Shown here piece after piece: positions 56,743 to 64,000 of a DNA stretch of 64,000 nucleotides. The notes beneath the pieces were generated by a model. It saw only the letters and a program-made list of their open reading frames with translations, searched no databases and was not told the DNA's origin. The stretch's first letter is position 1. Every line of letters begins with the position of its first letter. Where the stretch lies: contig WGMT01000025.1 of assembly GCA_016124945.1 (NCBI GenBank), forward strand, positions 1-64,000. The letters run 5' to 3'. This stretch comes from a bacterium. Lineage in GTDB: Bacteria; Chloroflexota; Anaerolineae; Caldilineales; Caldilineaceae. The position numbers and the translations under genes are program-made.

Positions 56743-59577
56743 ATGCGACGAAGGCTGTTCTCGGTTCATGCCGCCATCCTCGGCGGTTTCATCCTTTTGA
56801 CATTGCTCCTAACCTGGCCGCTGGTGGGCTTTTTCGCTACCCATGTCCCCGGCGACGGTATCGACGACCCCTCTTTGGCGTGGAATTTGTGGTGGATCCA
56901 GCATCGGCTTGTCGATCAACTCAGCTTCGACATCTTCCAAGTCGATGCCATGTTCTTCCCCATTGAAATCAACCTGGCCTTCTACACCCTGACGCCGCTC
57001 AACGGCTTTTTGAGCATCCCCCTGCAAAGCGCCTTTTCTCTGATCCTCGCCTCGAACGTGATGTTGGTGGCGACCTATGTGTTGGGTGGTTACGGGGCGT
57101 ATTTGCTGGTGAGGGAGTTATTGGTGATTGGGTGCAGAGGAGAATTTGCGTCTTCCCGGGCTTTTCTCTGCCCAATCCCCAATCCCCAATCACCAATCAC
57201 CAATAACTCCCTAATCCCCCTCTTCTCCGGTATCATCTACGCCTTCGCTTCTTCCAAACTTTTCTACGCCGCCCTAGGACAGTTCAACATTGCCAGTTCG
57301 CATTGGGTGCCTTTTGCCGTGCTTTACACAGTGCGCACGGCGCGCACCGGGCAAGGACGGGATGCCCTGCTGGCAGGGCTCTTTGTGACCTTTCAGGCGT
57401 GGTCGGAGCTGACGTACGCGTCGTTCTTGTTGATCTTCATCGGGATCTACTTTTTGTGGCAGGTAGTCGCGTCTACCGTTGGGGGCTCGACACGGGGCAT
57501 GCCCAGGGCGCTGGGCGTCTCTTTGCGCCGCCAACTGCCGCCTTTCCTCCTCATGGGCGCGGTGACTGTGGCGGGGCTGCTGCCTTTTTTATGGGCGATG
57601 GCCGCGGATCTGCTGGCCGAAGGTGATTTTTTTGGCAGCGGCGGCGGCTTTGCCGACATCTTCAGCGCCGATTTGATGGGCTATCTGTGGCCGACGCGGT
57701 TGCATCCGTTGCTGGGGGGCTGGGCGGCGCAACTTCCTTTCCCAAACGACAAGGGACAGCAGATCTACGTTGGGTATACGGCGCTGACCCTGGCGATGGT
57801 GGGAGGGGTGTGGATTGTACGCCGTCTCGGTTGGCGTGGCCTGTTTTGGCCGTTGCTCACGATCTGGTTTGGCTGGCTGACACTGGGCGCAGAGGCACGT
57901 TGGGCGGGCGAATCCACCGGGATTCCTGGTCCATTTGCGCTGATCAGCCAACTGCCTTTCTTCAGTGGCAACCGCTACCCCAGCCGCTACAGTGTGATGC
58001 TGATGCTCTGTGTCGCTGTGTTGGTGGGTTTTGCGCTGCAAAGACTGCTGAATCTGATGAACAATGAATTAAGAATGGGGAGCGTTCGTTGGCGACGACG
58101 AGCTTTCCCCATTCTTTATTCGTTGCTGATTTTTCTTTTCGTTTTTGAGCATTTGTCGCTTCCGCTGCCGTTGAACGATTCGCATGTGCCGTCAATCTAC
58201 CGGGAAATTGGGGCGGAGGGCGATGAGTTTACGCTGCTCGAACTGCCCACCGGTTGGCGCAATGGGGCGCGGGTGATGGGCCGTTCCGACGTGCTGATTA
58301 TGATGCAGCAGTGGTATCAGGCTGTCCACGAGAAGCGGCGGCTGGGCGGCAATACGAGCCGAAACCCCGATTACAAGTTTCAGTATTTCGCCGAAGCGCC
58401 TTTGCTGGGAGATCTAATTCGGCTGATGAACGCCGACGCCCAGATCGATGGGCGCGCCTATCTGTCTCCGGTCATCGATGCGGAATGGGAAGAGTTGGTG
58501 GCGCGCAATCGGTCCATTGCGCCGTGGGTGCTCGATTTCCTCGACGTACAAGAGGTGACGCTGCACATGGAAAAGTCGCCGCCGCAACTTGTCCGCTTTG
58601 TGGAAGAGGCTTTGCCCCTCTCTTTGGTGAGCGAGTGGCAGGGGGCAGACTGGTCGGGCGCGCCATCTACGATTCGGCGTTACCGGGTGTCGCCCGTTGA
58701 TGGTGATGGGATATGGGCCGTCGATGCCGGTTCCGCCCTGGGGCAGTTGACGGCGGCGGAAGGCTGGTCTGCCGATGGCGTGGATGGACGCGTCCGTTAT
58801 GCGCTGCGCGAAGAGGTGGATCTGCTGCTCGATCTGCCCGCGAATGGGGCAATGTTGACGTTGGAACTCTACGGCCCGGCTGCGTTAAGCGGACTCTCGA
58901 TCCATGGGCAGGCGTTAGATTGGTCATCACAACCGGGTGAGTCGGGGCGCACGTTGGTGACTGTTGATGTGCCGCTGTCGCTGTCCGCTGCCGCTGTGGA
59001 TCGGCTGACGTTGCACTTTGACGCTCTCTATCCCCTGGCGGATTTGCCTGCGCCGGGGGCTGGCTGGCTGATTGGAGCGACCGGTGTGCGCCTGCCATCG
59101 GCGCGTCCTGTCTATGTGCGCAGCGCGGGCAAGGACGCGGGCGACTTTGCCTACGTCTTCGTCGCGGGGGAGCAGGTGGCGCAGAACCAACTTGGCTACA
59201 ACCTCGTGGCCCTGGATGCCGACGGTGAAGTGCTGGAAAGTGTTGTCTTCAATACGTTGATTTCACCGGCTGAATCGGCCAACATGGCGGCGTGGATTGC
59301 GTCCTGGCCGGCGGGGACGGTCCTCGTCGGTGCGGTGCGCGACGAAGCCAGCTACAACCTGGGGCAAGATGCCGTCGACGCCTTGCGCGCCGTGGGTGTG
59401 ATCACCGACCTGCGTGGCGCTTTCCGTGGCAGCCACGCTTTCATCGCGGTTGTCGGCGCACCGGCGGGCGGCGCGGCTGAGTCTTTCACCGCCTGGGGCG
59501 TGGCCGAAGCCGCCGCTGGCCCGCCGATAGACGGCGCGCTGGTCAGCGGCGGTGTGGGGGCAATCACGGTGGAGTAG
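56743..59577 (+). CDS. Large membrane protein, GT-C/YfhO-like, with in-frame palindromes
   Basis: A 944-residue protein. About ten to twelve membrane segments lie in residues 1-490, with a first outward loop HVPGDGIDDPSLAWNLWW that holds the acidic motif expected for GT-C-type transferases. The last about 450 residues are soluble and extracytoplasmic. Residues about 124-157 (57112-57212) and 440-462 (58060-58127) are encoded by inverted 7-mer repeats of the kind seen in gaps, and they fall in loops between membrane segments. It has an AGGA site before ATG 56743. It resembles but is not a close copy of the 6805-9876 protein. Donor and acceptor are unknown. Confidence 0.82.
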   Translation: MRRRLFSVHAAILGGFILLTLLLTWPLVGFFATHVPGDGIDDPSLAWNLWWIQHRLVDQLSFDIFQVDAMFFPIEINLAFYTLTPLNGFLSIPLQSAFSLILASNVMLVATYVLGGYGAYLLVRELLVIGCRGEFASSRAFLCPIPNPQSPITNNSLIPLFSGIIYAFASSKLFYAALGQFNIASSHWVPFAVLYTVRTARTGQGRDALLAGLFVTFQAWSELTYASFLLIFIGIYFLWQVVASTVGGSTRGMPRALGVSLRRQLPPFLLMGAVTVAGLLPFLWAMAADLLAEGDFFGSGGGFADIFSADLMGYLWPTRLHPLLGGWAAQLPFPNDKGQQIYVGYTALTLAMVGGVWIVRRLGWRGLFWPLLTIWFGWLTLGAEARWAGESTGIPGPFALISQLPFFSGNRYPSRYSVMLMLCVAVLVGFALQRLLNLMNNELRMGSVRWRRRAFPILYSLLIFLFVFEHLSLPLPLNDSHVPSIYREIGAEGDEFTLLELPTGWRNGARVMGRSDVLIMMQQWYQAVHEKRRLGGNTSRNPDYKFQYFAEAPLLGDLIRLMNADAQIDGRAYLSPVIDAEWEELVARNRSIAPWVLDFLDVQEVTLHMEKSPPQLVRFVEEALPLSLVSEWQGADWSGAPSTIRRYRVSPVDGDGIWAVDAGSALGQLTAAEGWSADGVDGRVRYALREEVDLLLDLPANGAMLTLELYGPAALSGLSIHGQALDWSSQPGESGRTLVTVDVPLSLSAAAVDRLTLHFDALYPLADLPAPGAGWLIGATGVRLPSARPVYVRSAGKDAGDFAYVFVAGEQVAQNQLGYNLVALDADGEVLESVVFNTLISPAESANMAAWIASWPAGTVLVGAVRDEASYNLGQDAVDALRAVGVITDLRGAFRGSHAFIAVVGAPAGGAAESFTAWGVAEAAAGPPIDGALVSGGVGAITVE
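57112..57212. repeat. 7-mer inverted repeat inside the 56743 reading frame, first
   Basis: AGGGAGTTATTGGTGATTGG (from 57112) is complementary to the end of the right arm at 57192-57212; the right arm has extra ccccaat/caccaat units. The central part encodes IGCRGEFASSRAFLCP. The frame stays open across it. Confidence 0.88.
58060..58127. repeat. Family B inverted repeat inside the 56743 reading frame, second
   Basis: AACAATGAATTAAGAATGGG (from 58060) pairs imperfectly with GCTTTCCCCATTCTTTATTCG (58102 on). The sequence is of the same family as 21251-21327 and encodes NNELRMGSVRWRRRAFPIL. The frame stays open. Confidence 0.82.
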
Positions 59578-59579
59578 GA

Positions 59580-59695
59580 GACGACGGACGACGGACGACG
59601 AATGTCAACACTCATGCTATGCATACTTGGAACTTGACGTGTCGTCGTCCGTCGTCCGTCCTCTATCCTCTATCCTCTATCCTCTATCCTCTTTC
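59580..59695. repeat. 7-mer block (gacgacg and ctctatc) before the oxidoreductase gene
   Basis: Units of gacgacg at 59580-59600 are complementary to cgtcgtccgtcgtccgtc at 59641-59660, followed by four tandem ctctatc units. It fills the gap after the 56743-59577 gene. Confidence 0.88.
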
Positions 59696-59717
59696 ATTCC
59701 TCTTCAGGAGCTCATTT

Positions 59718-60764
59718 ATGTCAAACCAATCCTCTCCCCTCCGTGTTGCTCAGTTCGGCTACGGGTACTGGGGGCCGAATCTAGCGCGAAATTTGTACCA
59801 GATGCCTGATGTTGAACTGTCCTATCTGGTGGATCGAGATCCGCAGGTGCTGGCGAATGCGATGGGGCTTTTCCCCGGCACAACGTTGATCGGCGACGCC
59901 GATCAGGTGCTGGCCGATGAGACGGTGGATGCAGTGGTCATCGCCACTCCTGCCAAGACACACTTCGCCCTGGCGCAGGCGGCGCTTTCGCTGGGCAAGC
60001 ATGTTTTTGTGGAGAAGCCGCTGGCCATGAATCTGGCCGATGCCCGCACGCTGGTGGATCTGGCGGCGGAACGGCAACGTGTGCTCATGGTAGGGCACGT
60101 CTTCGAGTACAACTCTGCCGTGCGCTACATCAAGTCGGCGCTGGAACAGGGTGAACTGGGCGATGTCTACTACCTGTACAGCCGCCGTGTAAATCTGGGC
60201 CGCGTGCAAAGTGACATCAACGCGCTGTGGAGCATTGCCCCGCATGATGTGTCCATTGCGCTTTACTTGTTGGGGCAGATGCCCGAGTCGGTAAGTTGTC
60301 ATGGCGCGGCATGCCTGAACGGCGAAGTCGAAGACGTGATCTTCCTCACGCTGCATTTTCCAGGTGATCTGCTTTGTCATGTGCACGCCAGTTGGCTGGA
60401 TCCCAGCAAACAGCGCGAAATGACCATTGTCGGCAGCCGCAAAATGATTGTCTACGACGACGTCGCCAGCGAAGACAAGATCCGCATCTACGACAAAGGC
60501 GTCTACCGACGAGGCGATCCAATCTACGGAGAATACCAATTCAAAGTCCATTCCGGTGATATCTTGGTGCCGCGGTTGGACATGCGTGAGCCCCTGCGTA
60601 CAGAGATGGAAGATTTTGTACGCTCCATTCACAACGGAGAACAGCCACAAGCCAATGGTGAGAACGGTCTACGTGTGGTAGCCGTCTTGACGGCCGGGCA
60701 GATGAGCCTTGAACAAGGGGGGATGAAGGTTCAGCTTGCACCTTTGCTTGAGCGGAAAGGATGA
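59718..60764 (+). CDS. Gfo/Idh/MocA-family oxidoreductase (WlbA-like)
   Basis: A 348-residue NAD-dependent sugar-nucleotide oxidoreductase-like protein. RVAQFGYGYWGPNLARNLY is the Rossmann motif, KHVFVEKPLAMNLADA the EKP motif, and IAPHDVSIALYLLGQMP the H-D motif. The GYGYWGPN form is common in WlbA-type enzymes acting on UDP-N-acetyl-sugars, but the substrate is inferred. I chose ATG 59718 with an AGGAG site 7 bp upstream; the frame extends into repeats further upstream. It is separated from the downstream sensor gene by 248 bp with no obvious terminator. Confidence 0.9.
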   Translation: MSNQSSPLRVAQFGYGYWGPNLARNLYQMPDVELSYLVDRDPQVLANAMGLFPGTTLIGDADQVLADETVDAVVIATPAKTHFALAQAALSLGKHVFVEKPLAMNLADARTLVDLAAERQRVLMVGHVFEYNSAVRYIKSALEQGELGDVYYLYSRRVNLGRVQSDINALWSIAPHDVSIALYLLGQMPESVSCHGAACLNGEVEDVIFLTLHFPGDLLCHVHASWLDPSKQREMTIVGSRKMIVYDDVASEDKIRIYDKGVYRRGDPIYGEYQFKVHSGDILVPRLDMREPLRTEMEDFVRSIHNGEQPQANGENGLRVVAVLTAGQMSLEQGGMKVQLAPLLERKG

Positions 60765-61012
60765 TGAACGCCTGTCAATCCACCCTCAAAACCAGATGGT
60801 GAGGCCAAAATATGGCTTGACAGTTAAGCCTTCTCGTGAATTTCAGCATTATTGCGGATGTTTCGGTATTACAGTACTGTTGAAACTTACTCATCAAGTA
60901 TATACTGTATGACACACATACTTATGCGAAACTTGTTCTTGTCTAAATTCGCATAGAACATCGAATCAATAGGAAGAATCTCCTTCCTGGCATGTAGAAA
61001 CGGTCAACGCAT

Positions 61013-64000
61013 ATGACGCAAGCGCAACGACGTCACTCGAAGATTTCCCTGCGCCTGAAGGTGCTACTGCTCCTTACGCCCGTTTTGCTGGCTGTGATGG
61101 CACCATTGTGGGCACATCAGGCAGCGGCGCAATCCATCGATTCCCGATGGGTTATTTACAAGCAGGAAGACGGGCTGGCATCCAACAATGTTTGGAAAAT
61201 TTTACCCACCGAGGGTGTGATCTGGTTCGGCACCGATAATGGCGTGAGTCGATTCGACGGCGAATGGCGCTCTTGGGGCATCGTCGACGGCTTTCCTGCC
61301 GGCAATGTCAAGGCAATTGCTGCCGGCAATACACGAGATCGTATTTGGGCTGCGACGGATCGTGGTGCACTTTTGCAGTGGAATGGCGACAGTTGGGATC
61401 AATTGCTGACGCTCTCGGCTGAAATTCAGGTGCTCTTTTGGGTCGATGGCAGCCTTTGGATCGGCACCAGTGTCGGCCTTTACATTTTGAACGGTAGTGA
61501 AGCAGTTCCTGTAGCAGAAGTGGGCGACGTCTCTGTGCAGAGCATCACCGCTCTGGCCACTACGGTTTGGGTTGGCACCAGTCAAGGGCTTTGGCTGCGC
61601 CAGCGCGACAACTGGTCTCTTGTCAATGCGGACAACGGCTTGCCCCACAACAGCGTCACTGCGCTTTGGGTGGATGTCAACGGCCGTGTTTGGGTGGGTA
61701 CGGAAGAAGGTATTGCACGCCAGGAACCTGCTACCGGTGCCTGGCTTGAGATCATCACAGAGAATACCGAAGGTCGTCCTTTCCACATTCAAGCATTGGC
61801 CGGTGACAGCACCGGCACCGTCTGGGGTGGCATGGACGAAGACGGATACTTTCGTATCGACGAAAGTGGCAGTCTGCGTGCCTTTCCCGGCGATTTCGGC
61901 TTGACCACCCGCTTTGTCCACACCGTCGCAGTTGACAAAGATGACTCTGTCTGGTTTGGAACCGCATCCGGCGTCTTTCGTTACGAAGAAAATACCTGGG
62001 GCAAAGAGGTACAAGATTCCATCTTTTTCCCAGGTATCAACTACATCAACGCCATTGAAATCGATAACGACAATCAGGTTTGGATAGGTACACAGGGCGC
62101 AGGTATCCGTGTCAAACCCAATGGCGCTCGGCTTTCCCTTGCCGAAGAGACATACAACAGCCTGCTCAAACCGGGCCAGGAAGAGGTCGAAGGCCAGCCA
62201 ATCGTCAGCCCACTGCCTAATGACAACGTCCATGCGCTGGTAGCAGATGAGAACGGCAACATGTGGGCCGGTACTGAGCAGGGAATCACCTTCTTCTCGA
62301 AGGCCGAATCCACATGGTCTGCTCCTTTTGCCGCCGACGTTTTGCCGGCGCCTATCGTGAACGAATTGCTGCTAGAACAAGACGTGCTTTGGATCGGCAC
62401 ACCTGGCGGCCTGGCTCGATACGATCTTCAATCGTCTACGCTGGTCACCATTGACGCGGTGGCAGGCAAAGACGTACAGTCGCTTGTCCTCGACTCAATG
62501 CGCCGGTTGTGGGTGGGTACCCGTGGCGAGGGCATCTTTGTGCAGATTGGCAGCGAGATTTGGACACAGCATATCCACATGGCCGATGACGAAACCAGCA
62601 TCTCGGGCAACGACATTGTGGCTCTATCTGCTGATGCTGGTGGCGGGATCTGGGCCGCAGTGGATCGACATGGCCTCAATTTCTGGGATGGTGCACGCTG
62701 GCACGATTACGGTGATCGCATCGAACTCCCCAGCAAACTTCTCTATACGCTTTTTGTTGATCCTGTTGACGGTTCGCTGTGGATTGGCAGTGAAGGTGGC
62801 GTCACCCGTTACGATGGCCGTACCTGGGAAACGCTCAGTGTTGAGAATATCTTGCCCAACGCGTCAATCTATTCCATCGGATATACACTCGATGGAACTT
62901 ATCTCTTCGGCGGTAAAGACGGACTGACTTACTACCACCAAGAATTGACGCCACCGTGGATTCGGATTGAACCAATTGCTGGCGCGTTTACGCCGCTATC
63001 GACCAACGAAATTCAGACAGAGCTGGGTACAACGCTGGGCATCCGCTATGTAGCGGGCGATCTCTACACTGCCTCCAACGCACTTGATGTGATTTATCGT
63101 ATAAGCGGCCCTAATCTCAGTGGCACGTGGACGGCCGTCGGCGGTGAATTTGTAAATTTACCTGCCTTTACAGAGTTGGGAACCTATACGGTAGAAATGG
63201 TGGCGCGTGATCAGGCCTTCAATTATTCCGAGTCGGCTCGGCTTTCGGTGAATGTTGTCACGCCGCCCGCAACGGTTGAGGTACCGCTGGTCGGTGCGGT
63301 GGAAAGTGAACTACTTTTCGCATTCGTTGTCATTGGCCTGGTGGCGTTGGTCAGTTTGGGGTACATGAGTGTAGGGATTGTTCAGAGTCGGCGTCGCGCT
63401 CGTGAGGCGGTGGTGCGTGGTTTTAATCCCTTTGTGAGCGGCGAACCTGTCCGCCGAGAAGACATGTTTTTTGGCCGTATGGAATTGTTGCAGCGCATCA
63501 TCGATACGCTGCACAACAACAGCATCATGATTCATGGTGAACGGCGCATCGGCAAAACGACGTTGCTCTATCAACTGGCTGCGCGCCTGCGTGAAGTCGA
63601 TGACCCTGAATATTGGTTTCTGCCGCTCTACATCGATCTCGAAGGCACCACTGAAAGTGGTTTCTTCCACTTCCTCATGGAGGAAACCCTCAACGGCGCC
63701 ATGACACTGCCTGGTGCCCAGGACTCGTTGCCAATCGAGTTTGAGGTGCTTCTATATCAGACCGTACCTACTGATGACTATAGCGACCGCGAATTCAGCC
63801 GCGACCTACGCGAGGTCATCAAGGCGCTCCAGCACTACGGTGAGAAGCGCTATCCCAGCAAGCAACTGCGTCTTATCCTTTTGCTCGACGAAATGGACGT
63901 AATGAGCAGTTACAGCCGGCTGGTGCAGCAGCGTCTACGCCGCATTTTCATGCGTGATTTTGCAGCCACCCTTGGGGCTGTCGTCGCAGGTATTCAGATC
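61013..64000 (+). CDS. Beta-propeller sensor with membrane segment and STAND/AAA-type ATPase domain (runs off right edge)
   Basis: The frame is open from ATG 61013 to the last base, 996 codons, with no stop in the window. Residues 1-39 are a hydrophobic signal or anchor ending AQA. Residues about 45-640 contain some ten repeats of the type VWVGTxxGLxR/IWFGTDNGVSRFDG, the Reg_prop propeller repeat. Residues about 680-755 look like a Y_Y_Y domain (DVIYRISGPNLSGTW, YTVEMVARDQAFN). Residues about 766-790 are a membrane helix. The cytoplasmic part starts NPFVSGEPVRREDMFFGR, has Walker A GERRIGKTT (842-850) and Walker B LILLLDEMD (954-962). This architecture usually ends in a kinase; here an ATPase follows. 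There is no strong ribosome site. Confidence 0.85.
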   Translation, partial: MTQAQRRHSKISLRLKVLLLLTPVLLAVMAPLWAHQAAAQSIDSRWVIYKQEDGLASNNVWKILPTEGVIWFGTDNGVSRFDGEWRSWGIVDGFPAGNVKAIAAGNTRDRIWAATDRGALLQWNGDSWDQLLTLSAEIQVLFWVDGSLWIGTSVGLYILNGSEAVPVAEVGDVSVQSITALATTVWVGTSQGLWLRQRDNWSLVNADNGLPHNSVTALWVDVNGRVWVGTEEGIARQEPATGAWLEIITENTEGRPFHIQALAGDSTGTVWGGMDEDGYFRIDESGSLRAFPGDFGLTTRFVHTVAVDKDDSVWFGTASGVFRYEENTWGKEVQDSIFFPGINYINAIEIDNDNQVWIGTQGAGIRVKPNGARLSLAEETYNSLLKPGQEEVEGQPIVSPLPNDNVHALVADENGNMWAGTEQGITFFSKAESTWSAPFAADVLPAPIVNELLLEQDVLWIGTPGGLARYDLQSSTLVTIDAVAGKDVQSLVLDSMRRLWVGTRGEGIFVQIGSEIWTQHIHMADDETSISGNDIVALSADAGGGIWAAVDRHGLNFWDGARWHDYGDRIELPSKLLYTLFVDPVDGSLWIGSEGGVTRYDGRTWETLSVENILPNASIYSIGYTLDGTYLFGGKDGLTYYHQELTPPWIRIEPIAGAFTPLSTNEIQTELGTTLGIRYVAGDLYTASNALDVIYRISGPNLSGTWTAVGGEFVNLPAFTELGTYTVEMVARDQAFNYSESARLSVNVVTPPATVEVPLVGAVESELLFAFVVIGLVALVSLGYMSVGIVQSRRRAREAVVRGFNPFVSGEPVRREDMFFGRMELLQRIIDTLHNNSIMIHGERRIGKTTLLYQLAARLREVDDPEYWFLPLYIDLEGTTESGFFHFLMEETLNGAMTLPGAQDSLPIEFEVLLYQTVPTDDYSDREFSRDLREVIKALQHYGEKRYPSKQLRLILLLDEMDVMSSYSRLVQQRLRRIFMRDFAATLGAVVAGIQI

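Noticed and set aside
61202..62233. A 343-codon minus-strand open frame opposite the propeller domain
   Set aside because: The plus strand carries clear propeller repeats, signal peptide and ATPase motifs; the minus frame has no recognisable domain and is a by-product of GC-rich codon use.

Overview
The window looks like chromosomal DNA of a Chloroflexota bacterium, probably Anaerolineae/Caldilineae. This is inferred from gene content and style, with no rRNA or other marker to confirm it. The clues are Thr/Pro-rich linkers in secreted proteins, large GT-C-type membrane proteins, a CarD regulator, a DUF3618/holin-like envelope operon, receiver-ParA hybrid proteins, a type IB topoisomerase, and many intergenic short repeats with a 7-bp period. 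Coding density is high, genes lie on both strands, and TTG/GTG starts with good Shine-Dalgarno sequences are frequent.

Layout. 1-12.6 kb: edge of a transposase-like gene, a LysM protein, a PAS-GAF-PAS-LuxR regulator with a helical-repeat partner, a degenerate tRNA-Arg, an SH3-domain secreted protein, and two overlapping GT-C-like membrane protein genes. 12.6-23.3 kb: topoisomerase IB, a GGCT-like enzyme, a caspase-like protease, a secreted subtilisin, a membrane-anchored glycosidase, then a ThuA/oxidoreductase sugar pair. 23.7-33.1 kb: two tandem receiver-ParA proteins, Maf, an exported unknown, a PaaK-like adenylating enzyme, RsgA and a PcrA-type helicase. 33.1-40.7 kb: a HicB-HicA module, one reading frame joining an AI-2E-type permease to phosphomannose isomerase, nitroreductase, dihydropyrimidinase, an AlkA-type glycosylase, CarD and a sugar-nucleotide reductase. 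41-46.4 kb: E1 and E2 of 2-oxoglutarate dehydrogenase and Hsp33. 46.6-56.6 kb, all minus strand: a ParB-like/universal-stress fusion, SDR, orphan binding lipoprotein, YihY, a three-gene envelope operon, gcvT-gcvH. 56.7-64 kb, plus strand: another large membrane protein, a Gfo/Idh/MocA oxidoreductase, and a long gene running off the right edge.

Two things stand out. The right-edge gene (61013 to past 64000) encodes a signal peptide or anchor, a Reg_prop-like beta-propeller, a membrane segment, and a cytoplasmic P-loop ATPase with Walker A and B motifs. It looks like a membrane sensor whose output is a STAND/AAA-type ATPase instead of a kinase or DNA-binding domain. Second, almost every intergenic gap holds tandem 7-mers (or 14-mers, 2x7) folded into long inverted repeats. 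At least one 175-183 bp element is present twice in opposite orientation (40711-40893 and 46432-46606). Related palindromes sit inside the reading frame of the 56743-59577 gene and supply the last codons of the SDR gene.

Pathway links inside the window are modest: sucA-sucB without E3, gcvT-gcvH without gcvP, and several sugar-handling genes. No CRISPR array, rRNA operon, prophage or complete insertion sequence was seen.
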